Shown in pieces: positions 32,435 to 42,024 of a DNA stretch of 64,000 nt. The notes beneath the pieces are model-generated. The model did no database searches. It was not told the DNA's origin and worked only from the letters and a program-made list of their open reading frames with translations. How positions within the stretch are numbered: position 1 is the stretch's first letter; the number at the start of each line of letters is the position of its first letter. Source of the DNA: Pseudomonas pseudonitroreducens (GTDB taxonomy: Bacteria; Pseudomonadota; Gammaproteobacteria; Pseudomonadales; Pseudomonadaceae); assembly GCF_021603645.1 (NCBI RefSeq), contig NZ_BQHJ01000007.1:372001-436000 (forward strand), written 5' to 3'. Made by a program: the position numbers and the translations under genes.

Positions 32435-32476
32435 GGGCCTGCGCAACGCAGGCCCGGCGATTCCCCCGCAAGGGGG
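32435..32476. other. Two tandem hairpins in the mreD-maf gap
   Basis: GGGCCTGCG (32435-32443) pairs with CGCAGGCCC (32447-32455), and CCCCC (32463-32467) pairs with GGGGG (32472-32476). Neither has a T-run. They may lower read-through or fix an mRNA end between the mre and maf-rng parts of the operon. Confidence 0.5.
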
Positions 32477-32479
32477 CGA

Positions 32480-32968
32480 TCAGTTGATGTTCAGGCGCAG
32501 CCGCAGGGCCCGAAGCAATGTGTAGACCCAGGGCCAGAGCAAGGCACTGACCAGAGCCGGCAGGAGGAACACCAGGGTCGGCGGGCGGTTGCCGGTCAGC
32601 GCACTGATCCACAGCTGGACCAGTTGGGCGAGACCGAAGACCACCAGCAACACCAGGCATTGCTGCCAGATGGGGAACATGCGCAAGCGCTGGTGCAGCG
32701 ACAGCACCAGACAGATGATCAGGCTCAGGATCAGGGCGTTCTGCCCCAGCAGACTGCCGTAGAGCACGTCTTCGGCGACACCCAGCACCCAGGCGGTCAG
32801 CATGCCGACCTTGTGCGGCAGGTAGAGCACCCAGTAGGTGAGGAACATCGCCAGCCACAGCGGGCGGCCGATCTCCATGAAGCTGGGCATGGGCGCCACC
32901 GACAGCAGCAGCGCCAGGAGCAGGGTGAGCCAGATGGCCCAGCCATTGTTCGAGCCCTGACCCGCCAT
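32480..32968 (-). CDS. mreD: Rod-shape protein MreD
   Basis: The 162-residue integral membrane protein has about five hydrophobic helices (PLWLAMFLTYWVLYLP, LILSLIICLVLSL, CLVLLVVFGLAQLVQLW). MreD works with MreC and MreB in the elongasome. Its ATG shares one base with the mreC stop (TGATG). Confidence 0.93.
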   Translation of the reverse strand: MAGQGSNNGWAIWLTLLLALLLSVAPMPSFMEIGRPLWLAMFLTYWVLYLPHKVGMLTAWVLGVAEDVLYGSLLGQNALILSLIICLVLSLHQRLRMFPIWQQCLVLLVVFGLAQLVQLWISALTGNRPPTLVFLLPALVSALLWPWVYTLLRALRLRLNIN

Positions 32969-34038
32969 CAGTGACGGGTCCTTGCATCCGGGTGCGATGC
33001 CGGGGCACCGGCAGGCGCGGCTGGCGTCGCACCATTGGTAGCAGCCGGATGAGCTGGCTGCGCAGCGGGAGCTGCCGGGGCTGCGGGCTGCGCGCCATCA
33101 TGCGGCTGGGCGACTGCAGCGCCTGGTGCAGGCTGCGCCGGCACACCGGCCTCGGCGGCCTTGCGATCGGCCTCGGCCTGAGCTTCGGCGGCATCGGTGG
33201 CGCGCTGCTCGGGGGTGCGACTGTCGCTGAACACCAGCAGCACGTAACGGCTGCGGTTCATCTTGGCGGTCGGCACGGCGCGAATGGTGGCGAATGGCCC
33301 GCCCGTGTCATGCAGCACTTCCTTCACCACCGCCACCGGATAGCCGGCCGGGAAGCGCTGGCCAAGGCCGGAGCTGACCAGCAGATCGCCTTCCTTGATG
33401 TCGGCGGTATCGGCGACGTAGCGCAGTTCCAGGCGTTCCGGGTTGCCGGTGCCCACGGCAATGGCGCGCAGGCCATTGCGGTTCACCTGCACCGGAATGC
33501 TGTGGGTGGTATCGGTCAGCAGCAGCACGCGTGCGGTGTAGGGCATGACCTCAACCACCTGGCCCATCAGGCCGCTGGCGTCGAGCACTGGCTGGCCCTG
33601 GAACACGCCATCCTTCTCGCCCTTGTCGATCAGGATGCGCTGGGTGAAGGGATTCGGGTCGACGCCGATCAACTCGCCGACCAGCACCTTGTCGTCGACC
33701 AGGGCGGAGGAATTGAGCAGCTCGCGCAGGCGTACGTTCTGTTCGGTCAGCGTGGCCAGTTTCTGCAGACGGCGCTGCATCAGCAGCTGCTCGGCCTTCA
33801 GGCGCTCGTTCTCGGCCAGCAGCTCGCTGCGGCTGGTGAACTGGTCGCGCACACCTTCCCAGGCTCGTACGGGGATATCGGCGATGCCATAGAAGGGGCT
33901 CAGCACGAGGCCCATCTGGCTGCGTACCGGTTTCAGGTAATCAAAGCGGGCGTCGACCACCATCAAGGCGACCGACAGGACGGCGAGCACCAGCAGGCGC
34001 GCGCCCAGCGAGGGCCCTTTGGAGAATATCGGTTTGAT
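32968..34038 (-). CDS. mreC: Rod-shape protein MreC, apparently starting at an ATC codon
   Basis: MreC is a bitopic scaffold of the elongasome (helix about 14-29, periplasmic coiled coil about 70-110, then paired beta domains). Reading upstream to the family N-terminus gives I-KPIFSKGPSLGARLLVLAV, which lines up with E. coli MreC MKPIFSRGPS. The aligned first codon is ATC at 34036-34038, with AGGAG six bases before it and an in-frame TAG four codons upstream; no ATG, GTG or TTG lies between. The first canonical start is GTG at 33990, which would cut into the membrane helix. From the ATC the product is 356 residues. The last roughly 55 residues are a Pro/Ala-rich tail. mreB ends 84 bases upstream. 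Confidence 0.88.
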   Translation of the reverse strand: MKPIFSKGPSLGARLLVLAVLSVALMVVDARFDYLKPVRSQMGLVLSPFYGIADIPVRAWEGVRDQFTSRSELLAENERLKAEQLLMQRRLQKLATLTEQNVRLRELLNSSALVDDKVLVGELIGVDPNPFTQRILIDKGEKDGVFQGQPVLDASGLMGQVVEVMPYTARVLLLTDTTHSIPVQVNRNGLRAIAVGTGNPERLELRYVADTADIKEGDLLVSSGLGQRFPAGYPVAVVKEVLHDTGGPFATIRAVPTAKMNRSRYVLLVFSDSRTPEQRATDAAEAQAEADRKAAEAGVPAQPAPGAAVAQPHDGAQPAAPAAPAAQPAHPAATNGATPAAPAGAPASHPDARTRH

Positions 34039-34122
34039 GACCGGCTCCTAGCTGTGCGAAGTCGGTTGAAGTTTCACCAGCATGAGCGAAACGTCAACCG
34101 ACCTTTACAGAGCTTTCCTACC

Positions 34123-35249
<1,127 letters not shown>

Positions 35250-35398
35250 GGCGGCAATTTATGCTAGATTCCTCGTTTTTCGGGCCTGCAGGCCCTTCCC
35301 AGCGGCCTTCGACCGTCTGCCGCGGGTTCTGTTCCCCGCCCCCTCATTCCTTCCGGCCAGGTCCAGTTCGAACCGGGCCGCTCTAGCTGGAGATCCCG

Positions 35399-35686
35399 AT
35401 GGCGCTTGAACGCTCCGACGTGGAAAAGATCGCCCACCTCGCCCGCCTGGGCCTGGAGGAAGCCGACATTTCGCGTACCACCGACACCCTGAACAATATC
35501 CTCGGCCTGATCGACGCCATGCAGGCAGTCGACACCGACGGCGTGGAGCCCCTGGCCCACCCGCTGGAAGCCACGCAGCGCCTGCGTGCCGACGCAGTCA
35601 CCGAGGAGAACCGCCGCGAAGCCTACCAGGCCATCGCGCCGGCCGTGGAAGACGGCCTCTACCTCGTCCCGAAAGTCATCGAGTAA
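35399..35686 (+). CDS. gatC: Asp-tRNA(Asn)/Glu-tRNA(Gln) amidotransferase subunit C
   Basis: The 95-residue GatC stabilises the GatAB amidotransferase. [21 protein letters not shown] and the C-terminal [18 protein letters not shown] are typical. It starts the gatCAB operon; the 238-base gap to mreB holds TATGCT (35260-35265), a possible -10 on the plus strand with no strong -35. Confidence 0.95.
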   Translation: MALERSDVEKIAHLARLGLEEADISRTTDTLNNILGLIDAMQAVDTDGVEPLAHPLEATQRLRADAVTEENRREAYQAIAPAVEDGLYLVPKVIE

Positions 35687-35705
35687 GCGAGAAGGACACG
35701 GACAT

Positions 35706-37160
35706 ATGCTGCATCAATTGACCCTCGCCGAAGTCGCCCGCGGACTCGCCGACAAGAAATTCTCCGCCCAGGAACTGGCCACTGCCCTGCTCGCGCGCAT
35801 CCAGCAGCTCGACCCGCAGCTGAACAGTTTCATCACCGTCACCGAAGAAAGCGCCCTGGCCCAGGCCAAGGCCGCCGACGAGCGGCGCGCCAAAGGTGAG
35901 AACGGTGCCCTGCTCGGCGCGCCGATCGCCCACAAGGACCTGTTCTGCACCCAGGGCGTGCGCACCAGCTGCGGCTCGAAGATCCTCGACGCCTTCGTCT
36001 CGCCGTACGACGCCACCGTCGTCGAGCGCCTGGCCGACGCCGGCGCCGTGAGCCTGGGCAAGCTGAACATGGACGAGTTCGCCATGGGCTCGGCCAACGA
36101 ATCCAGCCACTACGGCGCGGTGAAGAACCCCTGGGACACCACCCGTGTACCGGGCGGCTCTTCCGGCGGTTCCGCCGCCGCCGTGGCCGCACGCCTGATT
36201 CCGGCCGCCACCGGCACCGACACCGGCGGCTCGATCCGCCAGCCGGCCGCGCTGACCAACCTCACCGGCATCAAGCCGACCTACGGCCGCGTCTCGCGCT
36301 GGGGCATGATTGCCTACGCCTCCAGCCTCGATCAGGGCGGCCCGCTGGCCCGCACCGCCGAGGACTGCGCACTGATGCTCGGCGCCATGGCCGGCTTCGA
36401 TCCGAAGGACTCCACCTGCGTCGACCAGCCGGTCGATGACTACCTGGCTGCCCTGGCCAAGCCGCTGACCGGCCTGCGCATCGGCCTGCCGAAAGAGTAT
36501 TTCGGCGCCGGCCTCGACAGCCGCATCGCCGACGCGGTGATGAAAGTGGTCGAGCAGCTCAAGCAGCTCGGCGCAGTGGTCAAGGAAATATCCCTGCCGA
36601 ACATGCAGCATGCGATCCCTGCCTATTATGTGATCGCGCCCGCAGAAGCCAGCTCCAACCTCTCGCGCTTCGACGGCGTGCGCTACGGCTACCGCTGCGA
36701 GGACCCGAAGGACCTGCAGGACCTGTACAAGCGCTCTCGCGCCGAAGGCTTCGGCGCTGAAGTGAAGAACCGCATCATGGTCGGCACCTACGCGCTTTCC
36801 GCTGGTTACTACGACGCGTATTACCTGAAAGCTCAGAAAATTCGCCGCCTGATCAAGAACGATTTCACCAGCGCCTTCGCCGAAGTCGACGTCATCCTCG
36901 GCCCGACCACGCCCAACCCGGCCTGGAAACTGGGCGAGAAGAACAACGACCCGGTCGCCCAGTACCTGGAAGACATCTACACCATCACCGCCAACCTCGC
37001 CGGCATTCCGGGCCTGTCCATGCCCGCCGGCTTCGTCGACGGCCTGCCGGTAGGTGTCCAGCTGCTCGCGCCGTACTTCCAGGAAGGCCGCCTGCTCAAC
37101 GTCGCGCACCAGTACCAACTGGCGACCGACTGGCACAAACAAGCACCGGCTGGATTCTGA
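35706..37160 (+). CDS. gatA: Asp-tRNA(Asn)/Glu-tRNA(Gln) amidotransferase subunit A
   Basis: The 484-residue amidase releases ammonia from glutamine for conversion of misacylated Glu-tRNA(Gln) or Asp-tRNA(Asn). The amidase-signature catalytic residues lie in [14 protein letters not shown] (Lys), [13 protein letters not shown] (Ser) and [12 protein letters not shown] (Ser). The start at [11 protein letters not shown] follows gatC by 19 bases; a longer frame overlapping gatC is rejected. Confidence 0.97.
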   Translation: MLHQLTLAEVARGLADKKFSAQELATALLARIQQLDPQLNSFITVTEESALAQAKAADERRAKGENGALLGAPIAHKDLFCTQGVRTSCGSKILDAFVSPYDATVVERLADAGAVSLGKLNMDEFAMGSANESSHYGAVKNPWDTTRVPGGSSGGSAAAVAARLIPAATGTDTGGSIRQPAALTNLTGIKPTYGRVSRWGMIAYASSLDQGGPLARTAEDCALMLGAMAGFDPKDSTCVDQPVDDYLAALAKPLTGLRIGLPKEYFGAGLDSRIADAVMKVVEQLKQLGAVVKEISLPNMQHAIPAYYVIAPAEASSNLSRFDGVRYGYRCEDPKDLQDLYKRSRAEGFGAEVKNRIMVGTYALSAGYYDAYYLKAQKIRRLIKNDFTSAFAEVDVILGPTTPNPAWKLGEKNNDPVAQYLEDIYTITANLAGIPGLSMPAGFVDGLPVGVQLLAPYFQEGRLLNVAHQYQLATDWHKQAPAGF

Positions 37161-37171
37161 GGACGACACAC

Positions 37172-38617
37172 ATGCAATGGGAAACCGTGATCGGGCTGGA
37201 AATCCACGCACAGCTCTCCACCCAATCGAAGATCTTCTCCGGTAGCGCCACCACCTTCGGCGCCGCCCCGAACACCCAGGCCAGTCTGATCGACCTGGCG
37301 ATGCCCGGCACCCTGCCGGTGCTGAACCAGGAGGCCGTGCGCATGGCCTGTCAGTTCGGCCTGGCGATCAACGCCGAGATCGCCGAACGCAACGTCTTCG
37401 CCCGGAAGAACTACTTCTACCCGGACCTGCCCAAGGGCTACCAGACCAGCCAGATGGACCACCCCATCGTCGGCAAGGGCCACCTGGACATCACCCTGGA
37501 AGACGGCACCGTCAAGCGCGTCGGCATCACCCGCGCACACCTGGAAGAGGACGCCGGCAAGAGCCTGCACGAAGACTTCCACGGCATGAGCGGCATAGAC
37601 CTGAACCGCGCCGGTACGCCGCTGCTGGAGATCGTCTCCGAGCCGGACATCCGCAGTGCCAAGGAGGCCGTAGCCTACGTCAAGGCGATTCACGCGCTGG
37701 TGCGCTACCTGGGCATCTGCGACGGCAACATGGCCGAAGGCTCGCTGCGTTGCGACTGCAACGTCTCGGTACGGCCGAAGGGCCAGGCCGAGTTCGGCAC
37801 CCGTGCCGAGATCAAGAACGTGAACTCCTTCCGCTTCATCGAGAAGGCGATCAACCACGAAGTGCAGCGCCAGATCGAGCTGATCGAGGACGGCGGCAAG
37901 GTCGTGCAGGAAACCCGCCTGTACGACCCGAACAAGGACGAAACGCGCTCCATGCGCAGCAAGGAAGAAGCCAACGACTACCGTTACTTCCCCTGCCCGG
38001 ACCTGCTGCCGGTAGTGATCGAGCGCGCCTTCCTCGACGACCTGCGCGGCCAGTTGCCGGAACTGCCGGACCAGAAGCGCGAGCGTTTCGAGAGCCAGTA
38101 CGGCCTGTCCGCCTATGACGCCAGCGTGCTGTCCGCCAGCCGCGAGATGGCCGACTACTTCGAACAGGTCCAGACCATCTGCGGCGACGCCAAGCTGGCC
38201 GCCAACTGGGTGATGGGCGAACTCTCCAGCCTGCTCAACAAGGACGGCCTGGAGATCGAGCAGTCGCCGGTTTCCGCCGAGCACCTGGGCCAGATGATCC
38301 TGCGCCTGAAGGACGGCACCATCAACGGCAAGGCCGCGAAGACCGTATTCGCCGCCATGGCCGAGGGCGAAGGCTCGCCGGACGAGATCATCAAGGCCAA
38401 GGACCTGGTGCAGAACACCGACAGCGGTGCCGTCGAGAAGCTGCTGGACGATGTGCTGGCGGCCAACGCCGAGCAGGTCGAACAGTACCGCGCCAGCGAC
38501 GAAGCCAAGCGCGGCAAGATGTTCGGCTTCTTCGTCGGCCAGGCCATGAAAGCGGCCAAGGGCAAGGCCAACCCGGCGCAAGTGAACGAACTGCTGAAGA
38601 AGAAGCTCGAAGCCTGA
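37172..38617 (+). CDS. gatB: Asp-tRNA(Asn)/Glu-tRNA(Gln) amidotransferase subunit B
   Basis: The 481-residue subunit phosphorylates and amidates the tRNA-bound Glu or Asp. [39 protein letters not shown] and the C-terminal YqeY-like tail ([19 protein letters not shown]) are conserved. It completes gatCAB and is followed by a terminator. Confidence 0.97.
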   Translation: MQWETVIGLEIHAQLSTQSKIFSGSATTFGAAPNTQASLIDLAMPGTLPVLNQEAVRMACQFGLAINAEIAERNVFARKNYFYPDLPKGYQTSQMDHPIVGKGHLDITLEDGTVKRVGITRAHLEEDAGKSLHEDFHGMSGIDLNRAGTPLLEIVSEPDIRSAKEAVAYVKAIHALVRYLGICDGNMAEGSLRCDCNVSVRPKGQAEFGTRAEIKNVNSFRFIEKAINHEVQRQIELIEDGGKVVQETRLYDPNKDETRSMRSKEEANDYRYFPCPDLLPVVIERAFLDDLRGQLPELPDQKRERFESQYGLSAYDASVLSASREMADYFEQVQTICGDAKLAANWVMGELSSLLNKDGLEIEQSPVSAEHLGQMILRLKDGTINGKAAKTVFAAMAEGEGSPDEIIKAKDLVQNTDSGAVEKLLDDVLAANAEQVEQYRASDEAKRGKMFGFFVGQAMKAAKGKANPAQVNELLKKKLEA

Positions 38618-38632
38618 GCCCACACTTCAACG

Positions 38633-38657
38633 ACGCCGGGCTTGCCCGGCGTTTTTT
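38633..38657 (+). terminator. Terminator of gatCAB
   Basis: CGCCGGGC (38634-38641) pairs with GCCCGGCG (38644-38651) across a TT loop and runs into TTTTTT, 16 bases after the gatB stop. Confidence 0.85.
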
Positions 38658-38671
38658 CGTCCGGAGGTTCG

Positions 38672-39055
38672 ATGCTGCGACCCATGGCCCTCGTCGGCTG
38701 CCTGGCCCTGCTGGCCGGCTGTAGCACCACGTCTTACGACAGCGACTCGGAAGTCTCCGGCCGCGGCTACCGCGCCGAAGGCACCGCGTCCTATTACGGC
38801 AAGGCCCACCATGGCAAGCGCACCGCCAGTGGCGAACGCTTCAACCAGAACGCCCTGACCGCCGCACACCGTACCCTCGCCTTCGGTACGCGGGTGAAAG
38901 TCACCAACCTCGACAACGGCCGCAGCGTCGTGGTGCGCATCAACGACCGCGGGCCATTCGGCCGCGGGCGCATCATCGATGTGTCGAAAGCGGCCGCCGA
39001 GCAACTCAACATGCTGCGCTCCGGCACCGCCCGGGTGCGCCTGGAAGGTCTCTGA
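38672..39055 (+). CDS. RlpA-like septal ring lipoprotein (short)
   Basis: The 127-residue lipoprotein has a lipobox LLAGC (Cys near residue 17) and one double-psi beta-barrel domain: GTASYYGKAHHGKRTASGE, NALTAAHRTLAFGTRVKVTN and VRINDRGPFGRGRIIDVSKA with the catalytic-type His and Asp of RlpA lytic transglycosylases. It lacks the SPOR domain of full RlpA, so septal targeting is uncertain. It starts right after the gatB terminator with a GGAGG site. Confidence 0.9.
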   Translation: MLRPMALVGCLALLAGCSTTSYDSDSEVSGRGYRAEGTASYYGKAHHGKRTASGERFNQNALTAAHRTLAFGTRVKVTNLDNGRSVVVRINDRGPFGRGRIIDVSKAAAEQLNMLRSGTARVRLEGL

Positions 39056-39066
39056 AGGAGTCAGAA

Positions 39067-39456
39067 GTGAGCAACGACAAGCGCAAGGCCGGCGAGCAGG
39101 TTCGCCGCGAAGTGATGGGTGACGTCTTCGTCGACCGCGCCCTGGGCAATGCCACCGAGTTCACCCAGCCGCTGCAGGACTTCGTCAACGAGCACGCCTG
39201 GGGCGGCGTCTGGAACCGCGAAGGCCTGCCGCGCAAGACCCGCAGCCTGATCACCCTGGCCGCGCTGACCGCGCTGAAATGCCCACAGGAACTCAAAGGC
39301 CACGTGCGTGGCGCGCTGAACAACGGCTGCACGGTGGAAGAGATTCGCGAAGCGCTGCTGCATTGCGCGGTGTATGCCGGCGTACCGGCAGCCATTGACG
39401 CCTTCCGCGCGGCGCAGGAAGTGATCGACGCCTGGCAAGCGGATCAGAAGGCCTGA
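39067..39456 (+). CDS. Carboxymuconolactone decarboxylase family protein
   Basis: The 129-residue protein starts at GTG with an AAGGAG site 11 bases after the RlpA-like gene. NREGLPRKTRSLITLAALTA, NGCTVEEIREALLHCAVYAG and AIDAFRAAQEVI match the PcaC-like branch of the CMD/AhpD superfamily. No beta-ketoadipate pathway genes are near and the AhpD-type CxxC is not seen, so its substrate is unknown. Confidence 0.85.
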   Translation: MSNDKRKAGEQVRREVMGDVFVDRALGNATEFTQPLQDFVNEHAWGGVWNREGLPRKTRSLITLAALTALKCPQELKGHVRGALNNGCTVEEIREALLHCAVYAGVPAAIDAFRAAQEVIDAWQADQKA

Positions 39457-39468
39457 CTCGACCTCTAG

Positions 39469-39539
39469 GTAGGAGCGGACTTCGTCCGCGATAGGTACGC
39501 ATCGCGCCGGATGCCATCGCGGACAGAGTCCGCTCCTAC
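39469..39539. repeat. REP-type inverted repeat pair
   Basis: Arm GTAGGAGCGGACTTCGTCCG (from 39469) extends to 39492 and its imperfect inverse occupies 39516-39539, ending CGCTCCTAC. Each arm also folds on itself. It lies between convergent CMD and magF genes and could act as a transcription barrier. Confidence 0.85.
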
Positions 39540-39556
39540 GAGGTATTCAGCTTTCG

Positions 39557-40381
39557 TTACGGGTAACTGAACCGCTTCACCAGGGTCAGCTCACCCGGCT
39601 GGCGCATCGGGATCAGGAAGGACTCCTGCTTCTCGTTCACCGTGCCCTCCTCCGTGACGATGGTCACCTGCGCCGTGGTCAGCGGCTTGGCCGCATTCAC
39701 GTCGCCGGAGCTCTCGTCCGAGCTCCAGCCACCACCGTAGTAGTTCACGTAGACCAGGTACTGCCCCTTGAGCGGCGTCGGGCTGGCGATGATTTCCGGG
39801 CCGTAGCCGGTGGTCACGTCGACGTCCTGGGCCGCGCCGTTGGGCAGCGAGCGGTTGCCGTACCAGACATGCCCGCCATCGGGCGTCACCAGGTGCAGGT
39901 CGAGGTCGGTATTGTCCGAATCCCAGGACAGCAAGACCCGCAGCTTGGCCGCCACTTCACCGCCGCCACCACCGTGGTAGAACTGCACGCGCTTGTGCTG
40001 CTGGCCGTTCGGGCTGATCACCTCGACGCTGTTGGAACCTGCCGGAAAGGCGAATGGACGGTCGAAGCGGCCGTCGCCTTCGACCCTCATCGGCATCGCC
40101 ACGCCGTTGACCACCAGGCGCGCCGGCTCCTTGCTGTCCTTGGGCAGGCCACGGATTTCACCGCGGATGCGCGCAGTGTCGGACTGGTCGTCCCGCGAGT
40201 TCACCGACGACGCCGGGTAGTTCACCGTCTGGCGGAAGTCGGCCTTGTCGCCGTCGCCCGCGCGCCAGCCGCCCAGCGGGGTGTCCAGGCTGATAGGCGA
40301 TTCGGCGGCCTGCGCGCCCAGCGCAATCAGGCTGGCGAGCAGGGACAGGCGGAGCACGTGGGCGAGTTTCATGCTGATCAT
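39557..40381 (-). CDS. magF: DUF2135 secreted protein MagF (YfaP-like)
   Basis: The 274-residue protein has a signal peptide (ending AQAAES) and a DUF2135 domain: TDLDLHLVTPDGGHVWYGN, GPEIIASPTPLKGQYLVYVN, and LTTAQVTIVTEEGTVNEK. It is a paralogue of MagA at the other end of the operon. Its first ATG overlaps the magE stop (ATGA); a second ATG three codons later is equally possible. Its role is unknown; E. coli has the relative YfaP next to the macroglobulin YfaS. Confidence 0.88.
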   Translation of the reverse strand: MISMKLAHVLRLSLLASLIALGAQAAESPISLDTPLGGWRAGDGDKADFRQTVNYPASSVNSRDDQSDTARIRGEIRGLPKDSKEPARLVVNGVAMPMRVEGDGRFDRPFAFPAGSNSVEVISPNGQQHKRVQFYHGGGGGEVAAKLRVLLSWDSDNTDLDLHLVTPDGGHVWYGNRSLPNGAAQDVDVTTGYGPEIIASPTPLKGQYLVYVNYYGGGWSSDESSGDVNAAKPLTTAQVTIVTEEGTVNEKQESFLIPMRQPGELTLVKRFSYP

Positions 40382-42021
40382 TCCAGTATCAGGCGACGGG
40401 CCAGGCTTTCCACGTAGCCCTCGTCTTGTCCATTGGGGTGCGCCTGGAAAGCCAGGTGCAGGTATTCATGAGCGAGGTCAAGGCGGTCCTGCTGGGAATA
40501 CAGGCCACGCACGAAAATACGCTGGCGTTCGCGGTCGACGTAAGGCCGGCCACTGCTCAGCCGGCAAACGGCGAAGGACTGCAATTCTTCGTAACCCACC
40601 TCGCCTTCCAGCCGCTGCCGCCAATTGCGCCGCTGCGCCTGCAACCAGCGCTCGGCTTCCGGCAGAGGTTGGCAGGCGGCGCTCGGGTTGCTCCAGCGGC
40701 TCAGGCTGGTGCGCGGAAAAACGCGAGCGAGGATGGCGTCGTAGCGCAGGCCCTTGGCGGCCTGGTCCTGGGCGTCGCGCCAGGAGAGTCTCGACTGCCC
40801 CGCCTCGTCCGAGTGATAAGTGACAGTGCCGCCGGCCAATACCAGATCGGCGGTCCAGGCGGCGATACCTCGCGCCGCCTCGCTGGCCGGTCGCGGCGCC
40901 ACACGCTGGCGCTGGCTGCTGTCGTCGATGCTCAGGCAGTCGCCACGTGGCGCGCCGTTCTGCAGCAGGTAAGTGCGAATGGTCACCGCCAGCGCCTTGG
41001 CTGCCTCTGGCGGTGTGGCCGACGCTTCACGATCCAGCACGCGGGCGACGTACTCCTCGCGGGAAAGACGGGCCGTCAGACGCGGGCCCTTGGCACCACG
41101 CACGAGAAAGAGGTCACCACTGCTATTCACGTCGAGGCGCACGCCATTGGCAAACAACACATTCTGCCGGCCGGCCAGCAAGCCTTCGGCGGCAGGTTGA
41201 TTGTGCGCATCGTAGACCTCTTTCAGCGGATAGCGGCTGAACAGGCCGACCTCCACGCAGCGCCCCGGGTCACGCGGCCAGGGCGCCGGCAGTGCGGCGC
41301 CGATGGCATTGCCGTACATCGCCAGCACCGTCTTGCTGGTGCCTGGTCCGCGCGCCCAGAGCGGCGTACCGTCCACCAGCCAACCGGCGAAACCGCCTTC
41401 GCGCTTGCCGTGCTCATCCCAGCTCCAGGTCTTCACCCGCAGGCGCCCACCCAACGCAGCCGGAGCGCGGCCTTCATCGGCGGCGAGGCTGACGTCCAGC
41501 AGCACTTTCTGCGCCTGCTCCTGAGCGGGCAGGTGTTGCAGTTGATCGAGCAGTTCGCCCACCGGCACTTCGGTTTGCGGCGCCAACTGGTCCAGCTGGG
41601 TGATCCAGACCGGCGCGTGGCGCGCCTGCCAATACTGCCGCCAGTCCGCGCCGTCGATCCCCAGGCGCTGCGGCTGGAAGTACAGGCCGCAGGACTTCAC
41701 CAGCGCGGCGTCGCGCTCGATGCTCTGCCCGGCCGCGCAGCAATAGACTTCTTCCTTGCTCTCGCCTCGGCACTGATAGGCCGGCTCCTGCTGATGGGTG
41801 TCGTTCAGCCAGGCATAGACGAACAGCTTCCACAGGCTGCCCAGCGGCGCTTTCAGCTCAGCCGACAAGGGCTGGCGATCGATTACCTGCTGCGGCCCGA
41901 GGCGCAGCAGCTCATCACCCTGCGTAGTGCGCCAGGCCAGCTGCGCCTGCTCTTGCGAGCCGGGCGCCGCGAGGGCGCTCAGCGGCAACAGCAGGATCAG
42001 CCCGGCAAGGCGCGCGCGCAT
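40378..42021 (-). CDS. magE: MagE, DUF2300 secreted protein with PBP-like, SpoIID-like and HExxH motifs
   Basis: The 547-residue protein has a signal peptide (about 1-19). Residues 60-230 show in order SLWK (62-65), SCG (110-112) and KTW (197-199) followed by FAGWLVDGTPLWARG. This matches the order SxxK, SxN/SxV, KTG of penicillin-binding proteins and class D beta-lactamases. Residues 320-352 (EEYVARVLDREASATPPEAA, Glu332) resemble the catalytic region of SpoIID-type transglycosylases, with YHSDEAGQSRLSW at 402-414. HEYLH at 518-522 is an HExxH metal motif. E. coli YfaQ is the family relative. Activity is not established; the SxN and KTG boxes are imperfect. It starts 3 bases after magD. Confidence 0.82.
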   Translation of the reverse strand: MRARLAGLILLLPLSALAAPGSQEQAQLAWRTTQGDELLRLGPQQVIDRQPLSAELKAPLGSLWKLFVYAWLNDTHQQEPAYQCRGESKEEVYCCAAGQSIERDAALVKSCGLYFQPQRLGIDGADWRQYWQARHAPVWITQLDQLAPQTEVPVGELLDQLQHLPAQEQAQKVLLDVSLAADEGRAPAALGGRLRVKTWSWDEHGKREGGFAGWLVDGTPLWARGPGTSKTVLAMYGNAIGAALPAPWPRDPGRCVEVGLFSRYPLKEVYDAHNQPAAEGLLAGRQNVLFANGVRLDVNSSGDLFLVRGAKGPRLTARLSREEYVARVLDREASATPPEAAKALAVTIRTYLLQNGAPRGDCLSIDDSSQRQRVAPRPASEAARGIAAWTADLVLAGGTVTYHSDEAGQSRLSWRDAQDQAAKGLRYDAILARVFPRTSLSRWSNPSAACQPLPEAERWLQAQRRNWRQRLEGEVGYEELQSFAVCRLSSGRPYVDRERQRIFVRGLYSQQDRLDLAHEYLHLAFQAHPNGQDEGYVESLARRLILE

Positions 42022-42024
42022 GGA

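Noticed and set aside
33961-33990. GTG at 33990 as the mreC start
   Set aside because: It falls inside the membrane helix, has no ribosome site, and drops the conserved KPIFSKGPS N-terminus.
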